Source: Ornithinicoccus hortensis (GTDB lineage Bacteria; Actinomycetota; Actinomycetes; Actinomycetales; Dermatophilaceae). From it: a stretch of 64,000 nucleotides of DNA. Location of the stretch: contig NZ_VFOP01000001.1 of assembly GCF_006716185.1 (NCBI RefSeq), positions 2,170,001-2,234,000 of the forward strand, in the 5' to 3' direction. The position numbers and the translations under genes are program-made. The notes beneath the pieces are model-generated. The model was not told the DNA's origin. It made no database searches and saw only the letters and a list, made by a program, of their open reading frames with translations. Positions 34,892-43,214 of the stretch are shown piece after piece (the stretch's first letter is position 1; each line of letters opens with the position of its first letter).

Positions 34892-35848
34892 TCAGCCCAG
34901 CTCCTCCAGGATCGCGGGGATCACCTCGTGCATGTCGCCGATCACGGCGTAGTCGGCCTTGGTGACCATCGGTGCCTCGGCGTCGGTGTTGATCGCGATG
35001 ATCGTCTTGGACGAGGCGCAGCCCGCCCAGTGCTGGATCGCCCCGCTGATGCCGCAGGCGATGTAGACCTCCGGTGCGATCCGGCTGCCGGTCTGGCCGA
35101 CCTGTTCGTGGTGGGGGCGCCAGCCCAGGCTGGTCACCACGCGGGAGACCCCGACCGCGCCGCCGAGGCGGGACGCGAGCGCGTCGACCGCGCCGAACCC
35201 GTCGGGGCCCCCTGCGCCGCGGCCGGCGCCGACCACGACCCGGGCGCCGGTGAGCGCGGAGCTGTCCCCGCCGGAGCGTGCCTCGGTGCGCACCACCTGG
35301 GCCCGCAGGTCGCCGGGGCGCAGCCGGGCCTCGTACCGGCGCAGCTCGCCCGCCCCGGCCGCCGGTGCCGGCTCCGGGGCGACGGCGTGTCCGGCCACGG
35401 TCAGGATGCCCGGGGTGTTCACGCGCACCCGCTCCAGCACCGACCCTCCGGCGACCTGCCGCTCCACCTCCAGCGGGTCGGCCTGCACCACCTGCACGAC
35501 GTTGGCCGCCATGGGCTGGCCGTACCGGGCCGCGAGGTGGGCCAGCACCTCGGTCCCGCGGGGGGTGCCGCCGGCCAGCACCACGGGGGCCTTGGCCTCG
35601 CCCGCCGCCTGGGCCAGGGCGGTGCCCCATGCCGCCGCGGCGTAGCGCCCCAGCTCCGGGTTGGTGGCCTCGTGGACGACGGCGGCGCCCTGCTCCCGGC
35701 AGTCCTGCAGCGCGGCCTCGGTGGCCGCGCCCAGCACCAGCGCGTGGACCGGGTCGCCGAGCTGCCGGGCGAAGGTGAGCGCCTCCCGGGAGACCAGCGA
35801 GGCGCGGCCCTCCTCGGGCTCGACCAGCACCAGCACCGGCCCGGTCAC
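34892..35848 (-). CDS. etfA: electron transfer flavoprotein alpha subunit
   Basis: A 318-residue ETF alpha subunit. The C-terminal FAD domain carries VYIACGISGAIQHWAGC, the family signature, followed by KTIIAINTDAEAP and IGDMHEVIPAI. With EtfB it accepts electrons from flavin dehydrogenases and passes them to the membrane quinone pool. It overlaps etfB by 4 bp and is the last gene of a three-gene operon headed by the FAD dehydrogenase, which is probably its physiological donor. Confidence 0.95.
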   Translation of the reverse strand: MTGPVLVLVEPEEGRASLVSREALTFARQLGDPVHALVLGAATEAALQDCREQGAAVVHEATNPELGRYAAAAWGTALAQAAGEAKAPVVLAGGTPRGTEVLAHLAARYGQPMAANVVQVVQADPLEVERQVAGGSVLERVRVNTPGILTVAGHAVAPEPAPAAGAGELRRYEARLRPGDLRAQVVRTEARSGGDSSALTGARVVVGAGRGAGGPDGFGAVDALASRLGGAVGVSRVVTSLGWRPHHEQVGQTGSRIAPEVYIACGISGAIQHWAGCASSKTIIAINTDAEAPMVTKADYAVIGDMHEVIPAILEELG

Positions 35849-36615
35849 GACACGACCCCGATCTCGCGCAGGACCGCCACCAGTGCCGGGGCGGCGCCAG
35901 GACCCTCACCCAGCACGGTCACCTGGCTCGGTGGGGGCGGGGGCAGCCGCAGCCCGAGGGCCCCGGTGCCGCGCGGCTCCACCGCGGGCGCGACCGTCTC
36001 CACCGGCGCCTTCTTGGCCCGCATCCGGCCCTTGATGCTCGGGTAGCGCGGCGTCACGCCACCCTCGAGGACCGTGGCCACGGCCGGCAGGCCGACCTCG
36101 TAGGTCTCCGAACCCTCGGCCGACCCGACGTGCATCGTCGCCACCCCGCCTGCGACCTCGATCCGCTGCGCACCCGCCACCACCGGTCGGTCCAACGCGT
36201 AGGCGAGCCGGATCCCGACCTGGAAGTCCCCGGTGTCCGCGGCGTCGTTGCCGACCAGGACCAGGTCGTATGCCGTGCCGTCGCCCTCGCGGACGCGCAC
36301 CAGGTCGGCGATCGCCGCCGCGACGTCGGCGGGGCCGAACCGGTCGGCCTCGGCCAGCAGGTGGACGGCGTCGTGGGCACCCACCGCGAGCGCGTTCCGC
36401 AGCTGCTCGACCGCCTCCTCGCCGCCGAGGGTCAGCACCGTCACCGACCCGTCGGTGGCCTCGGCGATGCCGACCGCGATCTCCACGGCGCACTCCTCGT
36501 GCGCGCTGATCGCGTAGCCCGAGTACCGCCCGTCCAGGCCCGTCCCGTCGGGCGTGAGGAGGACCTCCCCGGTGATGTCGGGCGCCCGTTTCACACAGAC
36601 CAGCACGTTCGTCAC
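35845..36615 (-). CDS. etfB: electron transfer flavoprotein beta subunit
   Basis: A 256-residue ETF beta subunit (NVLVCVKRAPDITGEV at the start, GDFQVGIRLAYALDRP in the middle, TPRYPSIKGRMRAKKAPVE near the end). It is folded with EtfA and binds AMP in classical ETFs. The GTG at 36615 overlaps the stop of the dehydrogenase gene, so translation is coupled. The frame stays open far upstream only because it runs antisense or out of frame through the dehydrogenase gene. Confidence 0.95.
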   Translation of the reverse strand: MTNVLVCVKRAPDITGEVLLTPDGTGLDGRYSGYAISAHEECAVEIAVGIAEATDGSVTVLTLGGEEAVEQLRNALAVGAHDAVHLLAEADRFGPADVAAAIADLVRVREGDGTAYDLVLVGNDAADTGDFQVGIRLAYALDRPVVAGAQRIEVAGGVATMHVGSAEGSETYEVGLPAVATVLEGGVTPRYPSIKGRMRAKKAPVETVAPAVEPRGTGALGLRLPPPPPSQVTVLGEGPGAAPALVAVLREIGVVS

Positions 36616-39134
36616 GGCGCGACCCCCTTGAGGCGGTCGTTGTCCGGGTCGAACAGCGGCGTGGCGTCCGCCGCCGCGACGGTGACCGGGTAGCGCTCCT
36701 CCATGTAGGACACCGCCAGCTCGGTGCCGACGACCGCCTGGTCCGGAGGCAGGTAGGCCATCAGGACGTGCTTGCCGAGGCTGGGGGCGGACCCGGCGGT
36801 CGTCACGTAGGGGTGGCGTCCGTGGCCGTCGGTCAACGGGGCACCGTCCCGGGACAGGATCGGCTCGCCGCCGAGCATGTACCGCTTGGTGCCGCTGGCG
36901 GAGGTGTGGTCCTGCACCACCAGGGAGCACAGCACCGACTTCGGTGCGCCCTCGGCGGCCTGCTGCTCCAGGGCGCGCTTGCCGATGAAGTCGGCCTCCT
37001 TCAGGCGCGCCCGGGACATCCCGGCCTCGGCCAGGGTCCGCTCCGTGTCCAGCTCGGACCCGTAGGCCCGGTAGCCCTTCTCCAGCCGTCCGGTGGTCCC
37101 GTAGACCCCGATGCCCGCGGGGATCACCCCGTGCGGCCGGCCGGCCTCCAGCAGGCGGTCCCACAGCGCACCACCGAGCTCCATCGGCAGGTGCAGCTCC
37201 CAGCCGTACTCGCCCACGTAGGAGATCCGGGAGGCCAGCACCGGCAGGTCGCCGACCTCGATCAGCGAGCAGGTGCCGAAGCGGAACGCCTCGGGGGACA
37301 GGTCGCTGCTGGTCAGCGAGCCGAGGACGTCGCGGGCGCGGGGCCCCCACAACCCCACGGTGCCGACCGCCGAGGTGACGTCCACACAGGTCGCGCCCTC
37401 CGGCATACGGTCGGCGAACCACTTCAGGTCGACCATGCCGTGCCCGCCGCCGGTCACCACCCGGAAGGTGTCGTGCGCCAGCCGCATCACGGTCAGGTCG
37501 GAGCGGAAGCCGCCCCGCTCGTCCAGCACCGGCGTGTAGACCACCCGGCCGACGGGGACGTCTGCCTTCGCGACGATGAGGCGCTCGACCGCCTCGAGGG
37601 CGGCCGGGCCCACCACGTCGAACATCGCGAACGCGGAGAGATCGACGACCGCCCCGGCCTCGCGCAGCTGCAGGTGCTCGGCGTTGATGACGGGGGACCA
37701 CCAGCGGGCGTCCCACTCGTGCTCGCGCGGCATCACCGCGTCCCCGAACTTCTCCACCAGGGGGGCGTTCGACTCGTACCAGTGCGGGCGCTCCCAGCCG
37801 GCCGTCTCGTGGAAGACCGCGCCCAGCTCCCGCTGCGAGGCGTGCATCGGGGCCAGCCGGGCGTTGCGGCCGCTGGACCACTGCTCGCCGGGGTGGACGA
37901 TGCCGTAGGTCTTGTTGAACGCCTCGCTGGTGCGGGCCCTGACGTGGGCACGGGTGCGCTGGTGGGGGTAGAACCTGGCGATGTCGGAGTTGCCCAGGTC
38001 GATCTCGGGGTTGCCGTGGGTCATCCACTCGGCGACCGCCCGCCCGGTGCCCGGGCCTTCCTTGACCCACACCGCGGCCGCCGACCACAGGCCGCCCACC
38101 TCGGGCGTCTCGCCCAGGATCGGGAAGCCGTCGGGGGTCAGCGAGAGCAGCCCGTTGATCGCATACCGGATCTCGGCGCGCTCGTCCCCGAGCAGGTCCG
38201 GCATCAGCTCCAGCGCCTGCTCCAGCTGCGGGTCGAAGTCGTCGGAGGTGAACGGCATCTCGGTGGGGGAGAGCTTGGCCTGCTCGATCGAGGGGATGCT
38301 CTCGGGGTCGTGCAGGATCGGCCGGTGGGCGTAGGAGCCGACCTCCATGTCGGAGCCGTGCTGGCGTTCGTAGCAGAAGGTGTCCATGTCCCGCACGATC
38401 GGGAAGCTGATCTCCCCGGGCTGCTCGGCCAGCACCTCGCACGGCCCGACCGAGATCATCTGGTGCACCGCCGGTGTCAGCGGGATGTGGGCGCCGGCCA
38501 TCGCGGCCAGTTTGGGGCTCCACACCCCGCAACAGATGACCACCGTGTCGGCGGCGATGTCGCCGGCGGTGGTCTGCACGCCGCGGATCCGGCCGTCGAC
38601 CACGCTCATCCCGGTGACCTCGGCGCCGGCGACAACCGTGAGCACTCCCTTCTCCTGGGCGCGCTCGCGCATGATCGTCCCGGCGCGCAGCGAGTCCACC
38701 ACCCCGACCGAGGGGCTGTAGAACCCGCCCACGACCACCGAGGGGTCCAGGAACGGGACGAGCTCGGCGATCTCCTCCGGGGTCACCAGGCGGGACTCGA
38801 TGCCCCACGCGCGGGCCGAGGACATCCGGCGCCGCAGCTCCTCCATCCGCTCCTCGGTGCGGGCCACCTCGATCCCGCCGGACTGCGTGAAGACCCCCAT
38901 CTCGCGGTACTGGCGCACCGAGTCGGCGGTGATGTCGGTCATCTCCCGGCTGTGGTCGACGGGGAAGATGAAGTTCGAGGCGTGGCCGGTCGACCCGCCG
39001 GGGTTGGGCAGCGGACCCTTGTCGAGTTGCACGATGTCGGTCCAGCCCAGGTCGGCCAGGTGGTAGGCCAGGGAGTTCCCGACGATGCCGGCACCGATGA
39101 CGATGACCGATGCGCGTTCTGGGACGGAAGCCAT
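36612..39134 (-). CDS. FAD-dependent dehydrogenase with GcvT domains (dimethylglycine/sarcosine dehydrogenase type)
   Basis: An 840-residue cytoplasmic protein. Residues 8-400 form a DAO-type FAD domain with dinucleotide motif VIVIGAGIVGNSLAYHL. His51 in GGSTGHASNF lies where dimethylglycine and sarcosine dehydrogenases bind FAD covalently. Residues 430-840 are GcvT and GcvT C-terminal domains that use tetrahydrofolate to trap the released one-carbon unit. The likely reaction is oxidative demethylation of a methylated amine to give methylene-THF, with electrons going to the EtfBA encoded directly downstream. Exact substrate is unknown; no betaine or choline genes are in the window. A large dyad lies 45-82 bp upstream of the ATG. 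Confidence 0.9.
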   Translation of the reverse strand: MASVPERASVIVIGAGIVGNSLAYHLADLGWTDIVQLDKGPLPNPGGSTGHASNFIFPVDHSREMTDITADSVRQYREMGVFTQSGGIEVARTEERMEELRRRMSSARAWGIESRLVTPEEIAELVPFLDPSVVVGGFYSPSVGVVDSLRAGTIMRERAQEKGVLTVVAGAEVTGMSVVDGRIRGVQTTAGDIAADTVVICCGVWSPKLAAMAGAHIPLTPAVHQMISVGPCEVLAEQPGEISFPIVRDMDTFCYERQHGSDMEVGSYAHRPILHDPESIPSIEQAKLSPTEMPFTSDDFDPQLEQALELMPDLLGDERAEIRYAINGLLSLTPDGFPILGETPEVGGLWSAAAVWVKEGPGTGRAVAEWMTHGNPEIDLGNSDIARFYPHQRTRAHVRARTSEAFNKTYGIVHPGEQWSSGRNARLAPMHASQRELGAVFHETAGWERPHWYESNAPLVEKFGDAVMPREHEWDARWWSPVINAEHLQLREAGAVVDLSAFAMFDVVGPAALEAVERLIVAKADVPVGRVVYTPVLDERGGFRSDLTVMRLAHDTFRVVTGGGHGMVDLKWFADRMPEGATCVDVTSAVGTVGLWGPRARDVLGSLTSSDLSPEAFRFGTCSLIEVGDLPVLASRISYVGEYGWELHLPMELGGALWDRLLEAGRPHGVIPAGIGVYGTTGRLEKGYRAYGSELDTERTLAEAGMSRARLKEADFIGKRALEQQAAEGAPKSVLCSLVVQDHTSASGTKRYMLGGEPILSRDGAPLTDGHGRHPYVTTAGSAPSLGKHVLMAYLPPDQAVVGTELAVSYMEERYPVTVAAADATPLFDPDNDRLKGVAP

Positions 39135-39178
39135 GCTGCTCCTCGGGTGGTGCGGAGACGTCGACGGTCACGCAAATG

Positions 39179-39216
39179 TGTTGCGCATGACGCACCGTGA
39201 TGCGTTCTGTGCAACA
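39179..39216. promoter_or_regulatory. 38-bp imperfect dyad between the dehydrogenase operon and cbs
   Basis: The two 19-bp halves match at 14 positions. The outer arms are TGTTGCGCA and TGTGCAACA, the inner arms GACGCA and TGCGTT, and both pairs share the same centre (between 39197 and 39198). It lies in the divergent gap of 247 bp. Size and nested symmetry suggest an operator for a dimeric or tetrameric regulator; no regulator gene is adjacent. The plus strand also has TAGGAT at 39217-39222, a possible -10 box. Confidence 0.5.
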
Positions 39217-39381
39217 TAGGATGGCCGACGGGTGGCCCCGGATGCAACCGTTCGGCGGGGTGTTCGGGCGCCCGGTCGGCCTGCGGTCGAGGGGTCCGGC
39301 GAGAGATAACCTCAGGTGATGCCATCGATAGGTTGCGGCCCGAGTAGCCTGGGCCGCTGGACCCCCAACCCTGGAGCGTGG

Positions 39382-40746
39382 ATGAGGTATGCAGACTCGA
39401 TCGTCGACGTCGTCGGCGGCACCCCGCTGGTCAAGCTGAACCACGTCACGGAGGGCATCGCCGCGACCGTGCTGGTCAAGGTCGAGTACCTCAACCCCGG
39501 TGGTTCGGTGAAGGACCGGATCGCCCGCAAGATCATCGACGCGGCGGAGGAGGAGGGCCTGCTGCGGCCGGGCGGCACGATCGTCGAGCCGACCTCGGGC
39601 AACACCGGTGTCGGGCTCGCCCTGGTGGCCCAGCAGCGCGGCTACCGGTGCGTCTTCGTGCTCCCCGACAAGGTGGGGCAGGACAAGATCAACGTGCTCA
39701 CGGCATACGGGGCCGAGGTCGTGGTGACCCCCACCTCGGTGCCGCCGGAGCACCCCGACTCCTACTACAGCGTCAGCGACCGGCTGACCGCCGAGATCGA
39801 CGGGGCCTACAAGCCGAACCAGTACCAGAACCTGAACGGTCCGCTGAGCCACTACGAGTCGACCGGGCCGGAGATCTGGAAGGACACCGACGGCACCGTC
39901 ACCCACTTCGTGGCCGGCGTCGGCACCGGCGGCACGATCAGCGGCACCGGGCGCTTCCTGAAGGAGGCCAGCGAGGGCCGGGTCCGCGTCGTGGGGGCGG
40001 ACCCGGAGGGCTCGGTCTACTCCGGCGGGACCGGTCGGCCCTACCTGGTCGAGGGGGTGGGCGAGGACTTCTGGCCGGGCGCCTACGACCCCGCGATCCC
40101 GGACGAGATCATCCCGGTGAGCGATGCCGACAGCTTCGCGATGACGGTGCGGCTGGCCCGCGAGGAGGGGCTGCTCGTGGGTGGCTCCTCGGGGATGGCG
40201 GTCGTGGCGGGGCTGCGTGCCGCCAAGGACCTCGGCCCGGACGACGTGATGGTCATCCTGCTGCCGGACGGGGGCCGCGGCTACCTGGGCAAGATCTTCA
40301 ACGACTCCTGGATGCGCAGCTACGGCTTCAGCGAGGTGGCGCAGGAGAAGACGGTCCGCGAGGTGCTCAGCGCCAAGACGGGGCAGATCCCCGACCTGGT
40401 GCACGTCCACCCCTCGGACACCGTCCGCGACGCGGTGCAGATCATGTCCGAGTTCGGCGTCTCGCAGCTGCTGGTGCTCGGTGCCGAGCCGCCGGTCGTG
40501 ATGGGCGAGGTCGTCGGCGGTCTGAACGAGAAGGAACTGCTGGACGCGGTCTTCCACGGCACCGCCCGGATGACCGACGCGGTGTCCTCCGTCGTGGGCG
40601 ACCCGCTGCCGCTGATCGGGATCAACGACACGGTCTCGGCCGCCCGGGAAGCCTTTGCCGACTCCGATGCGTTGTTGGTGAGTGAGGGCGGCAAGCCGGT
40701 GGCTGTGCTGACCCGACCCGACCTGCTGACTTTCCTCTCGGAGTGA
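39382..40746 (+). CDS. cbs: cystathionine beta-synthase
   Basis: A 454-residue PLP enzyme that condenses serine and homocysteine to cystathionine. The PLP lysine is Lys44 in LNPGGSVKDR, with SGNTGVGLAL and VGTGGTISGTG as the other PLP-site loops. Residues 335-454 carry a pair of regulatory CBS domains. There is no N-terminal haem domain. The ATG at 39382 follows GGAG at 39373-39376; upstream codons give no homology. metB follows 6 bp later, so the two form a transsulfuration operon. Confidence 0.95.
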   Translation: MRYADSIVDVVGGTPLVKLNHVTEGIAATVLVKVEYLNPGGSVKDRIARKIIDAAEEEGLLRPGGTIVEPTSGNTGVGLALVAQQRGYRCVFVLPDKVGQDKINVLTAYGAEVVVTPTSVPPEHPDSYYSVSDRLTAEIDGAYKPNQYQNLNGPLSHYESTGPEIWKDTDGTVTHFVAGVGTGGTISGTGRFLKEASEGRVRVVGADPEGSVYSGGTGRPYLVEGVGEDFWPGAYDPAIPDEIIPVSDADSFAMTVRLAREEGLLVGGSSGMAVVAGLRAAKDLGPDDVMVILLPDGGRGYLGKIFNDSWMRSYGFSEVAQEKTVREVLSAKTGQIPDLVHVHPSDTVRDAVQIMSEFGVSQLLVLGAEPPVVMGEVVGGLNEKELLDAVFHGTARMTDAVSSVVGDPLPLIGINDTVSAAREAFADSDALLVSEGGKPVAVLTRPDLLTFLSE

Positions 40747-40752
40747 GAATCC

Positions 40753-41943
40753 TTGACTGCTGACCAGTCCGACACCGACCACAGCGGCGACGCCTTCCGC
40801 GACGGCGGCTTCGCCACCCGGGCGATCCACGCCGGCCAGGCGTTCGACCCGACGACCGGTGCGGTGATCCCGCCCGTCTACCAGACGTCCACCTTCGTGC
40901 AGACGCACGTGGGCGGGCTGCGGGGTGGCTACGAGTATGGCCGGGGCACCAACCCGACCCGCGACGCGCTGCAGGAGCTCGTCGCCAGCCTGGAGGGTGG
41001 CCGGCACGGTTTCTCCTTCGCCACCGGGCTGGCCGGCGAGGACGCGCTGCTGCGGGCGCTGCTCGCCCCCGGTGACCACCTGCTGATGGGCAACGACGTC
41101 TACGGCGGCACCCACCGGCTGGTCGGCCGGCTGCTGACTCCCTGGGGGATCGGGCTGAGCACGGTGGAGATGAGCGACCCGGACGCGGTCCGGGCCGCGA
41201 TCCGGCCGGAGACCCGGATGCTGTGGCTGGAGACGCCGAGCAACCCGATGATGAAGATCACCGACATCGCGGCCGTCGCCGAGATCGGCCGGGAGGCCGG
41301 GCTCCTCGTGGTCGTGGACAACACCTTCGCCTCCCCGGCGCTGCAGCAACCCCTGGCCCTGGGTGCCCACGCGGTCGTCCACTCCGCGACCAAGTACCTC
41401 GGTGGCCACTCCGACGTCCTGGGCGGCCTGGTGGTCACCGACGACGACGAGGTCGCCGAGAAGGTCGGGTTCCTCCAGTTCGCCGTCGGCGGGGTATCCG
41501 CGCCCTGGGAGGCCTTCCTGACGATCCGCGGCATCAAGACCCTCCAGCTCCGGATGCAGCGGCACAGCAGCAACGCCGCGGCCGTGGCCGAGGCGCTGGT
41601 CGGGCACCCGGCGGTGGAGCGCGTCTACTACCCTGGCCTGCCCGACCACCCCGGTCACGACGTGGCGGCCCGGCAGATGAGCGGCTTCGGCGGCATGGTC
41701 TCGCTCGGCCTGGCCGGCGGCGCCGCCGCGGCCCGGGCCTTCGCCGAGTCCACCCGCGTCTTCCAGCTCGCCGAGTCCCTCGGCGGCGTGGAGTCCCTGG
41801 TCAACTACCCGGCCGAGATGACGCACGCCTCCGTGCGCGGCACCGAGCTCGAGGTCCCCGACAACATCATCCGGCTCTCCGTCGGCATCGAGGAGGAGGC
41901 CGACCTGGTCGCCGACGCCCTCGGTGCCCTCGACCGTCTGTGA
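40753..41943 (+). CDS. metB: cystathionine gamma-synthase/lyase
   Basis: A 396-residue Cys/Met metabolism PLP enzyme. The PLP lysine is Lys214 in SATKYLGGHSDVLGG. YEYGRGTNPTRDALQ is the usual substrate-site block. Sequence alone separates gamma-synthase from gamma-lyase poorly; next to cbs either forward or reverse transsulfuration is possible. The start is a TTG at 40753, 6 bp after the cbs stop, with GAGTGAGA as ribosome binding site; no ATG or GTG fits the family N-terminus better. An inverted-repeat-bounded element begins 14 bp after the stop codon. Confidence 0.93.
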   Translation: MTADQSDTDHSGDAFRDGGFATRAIHAGQAFDPTTGAVIPPVYQTSTFVQTHVGGLRGGYEYGRGTNPTRDALQELVASLEGGRHGFSFATGLAGEDALLRALLAPGDHLLMGNDVYGGTHRLVGRLLTPWGIGLSTVEMSDPDAVRAAIRPETRMLWLETPSNPMMKITDIAAVAEIGREAGLLVVVDNTFASPALQQPLALGAHAVVHSATKYLGGHSDVLGGLVVTDDDEVAEKVGFLQFAVGGVSAPWEAFLTIRGIKTLQLRMQRHSSNAAAVAEALVGHPAVERVYYPGLPDHPGHDVAARQMSGFGGMVSLGLAGGAAAARAFAESTRVFQLAESLGGVESLVNYPAEMTHASVRGTELEVPDNIIRLSVGIEEEADLVADALGALDRL

Positions 41944-41956
41944 GGGCCGGGCGCCC

Positions 41957-42177
41957 CTGCAGGATTATCGGGTGACCCGGTAATCCTGCACTTCGTAGGA
42001 GAACCTTCCCGGTCGGTAGCGCCAGGTTTCGGGGTAACCCGATAATCCTGCGCTTCGTAGGGGAAGCTTCCCGGTCGGTAGCGCCAGGTTTCGGGGTAAC
42101 CCGATAATCCTGCGCTTCGTAGGGGAAGCTTCCCGGTGGGTAGCGCCAGGTTTCGGGGTAACCCGATAATCCTGCAG
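41957..42177. repeat. 221-bp element: three 62-bp tandem repeats inside 17-bp terminal inverted repeats
   Basis: CTGCAGGATTATCGGGT at 41957-41973 is the exact reverse complement of 42161-42177. Between them lie three copies of a 62-bp unit starting at 41981, 42043 and 42105; copies 1 and 2 differ at three positions, copies 2 and 3 at one. Each unit ends in the core of the terminal repeat (ACCCGATAATCCTG) and contains the palindrome GGGAAGCTTCCC (GGAGAACCTTCCC in copy 1). The left end also forms a hairpin with the start of the first unit (41959-41988). No target duplication is evident at the borders. It lies between metB and the yaaA gene, which are convergent, so it may also act as a terminator. 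Confidence 0.85.
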
Positions 42178-42217
42178 CCGGAAGGACCGCCCAAAGAGCC
42201 AGGCCGTATGCCGTGGG

Positions 42218-42967
42218 TCAGGCGGGCGGGTGGACGTCCAGCACCCAGGGCTTGGCGGCACCACGCGGGCTGTGCAGCTCCACAGCGAACCGCTCGGAGA
42301 GCACCCCGGCCAGGGCGGTCGGGGTGCGGGGGTCGACCGCGGAGACGCACAGCGCACGGGCGACCAGGCCCCGGGTGTGCTTGGCCATGTGGGTGGCGCC
42401 GGGGACCCGGATCTGCACCCACCGCCCGGCGAGGTCGCCCTGTGGGACCCAGGCTGCGGCATACGTGCTGGAGCGGCAGTCCACGACGAGCCCGCGCCCG
42501 GCGAGCGGCGGCATCACCTCGGCGAGCGGGCCGCGCCAGTGCGCGGCCACCGGGCCGAGCCCGGGCAGGTTCACGGCCATGGAGAGCCGGTAGGGCGCCA
42601 CCTTGTCGGTGAGCCGCAGCGCCCCGTACAGCGCGGACTGCACGAGCACCCGGCGAGCCGCGCGCCGTCGGGACCCCGGGTCGAGCGTGGGCAGGTCCAG
42701 CGCGTCGTAGAGCACGCCGGTGTAGAGCCGCGAGACCGCGACCGCCGGGGCTGAGCCGAGCCGGGTGTTGCGGGCGATCTCCTCGCCCAGGTTCGGGCTG
42801 ACCCCGAGCACCTCCGCGGCGTCCGGTCGGGCGCTCGCCTCGGCCAGGGCGATCGCGGCCTGCTGCCGGGGGACCGCCAGGTCGGGCAGCGACAGCGTCC
42901 GGGGGTCGAGCGGGTTGCCCCGGGTGCGGGTCGACTTGGTCTCCGAGGGCGGCAACAGGATCAGCAC
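42218..42967 (-). CDS. yaaA: YaaA family peroxide-stress protein
   Basis: A 249-residue protein of the YaaA/DUF328 family. It begins VLILLPPSETKSTRT, the family hallmark, and contains SRLYTGVLYDALD and YGALRLTDKVAPYRLSM. E. coli YaaA limits oxidative damage by lowering free iron and binds DNA. The GTG at 42967 is chosen because the hallmark starts there. A 247-bp gap to the divergent peptidase gene contains no further ORF that I can support. Confidence 0.9.
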   Translation of the reverse strand: MLILLPPSETKSTRTRGNPLDPRTLSLPDLAVPRQQAAIALAEASARPDAAEVLGVSPNLGEEIARNTRLGSAPAVAVSRLYTGVLYDALDLPTLDPGSRRRAARRVLVQSALYGALRLTDKVAPYRLSMAVNLPGLGPVAAHWRGPLAEVMPPLAGRGLVVDCRSSTYAAAWVPQGDLAGRWVQIRVPGATHMAKHTRGLVARALCVSAVDPRTPTALAGVLSERFAVELHSPRGAAKPWVLDVHPPA

Positions 42968-43214
42968 GCCGTGCAGCCTAGGCGGACGGCCAAGGGGCGG
43001 GACGCGGGCCCGTGTTCTGAACGGAGTCAGGTGGTCGACGTCCCAGGTCAGCGGCGTGGCCCGGTCCGCTATGGAGATGGTCAAAGTGCTGTCCCGCAGC
43101 GACTTCCGTGGCTAGCGTCGGCGGCACCGGGCCCGCGACCGGTGGGCCCGCCCACCTTGTTGAGCCCGGCGTCGGCCGCTCCGCCGCACCCGGCTCGGAA
43201 ACCGGAGTGCCACC

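Noticed and set aside
35845-41826. A frame open for nearly 2000 codons on the minus strand
   Set aside because: Only its last 256 codons are real (etfB). The rest is antisense to cbs and metB or out of frame in the dehydrogenase gene; long open frames are expected at this GC content.
41805-42462. Minus-strand frames reading through the 62-bp repeats with repeated peptides
   Set aside because: Because 62 is not a multiple of three, successive units are read in different frames; the peptides are a by-product of the DNA repeat and lack start signals.
42968-43214. Hidden gene between yaaA and the P1 peptidase
   Set aside because: No frame shows protein-like composition; the gap is consistent with a divergent promoter region.
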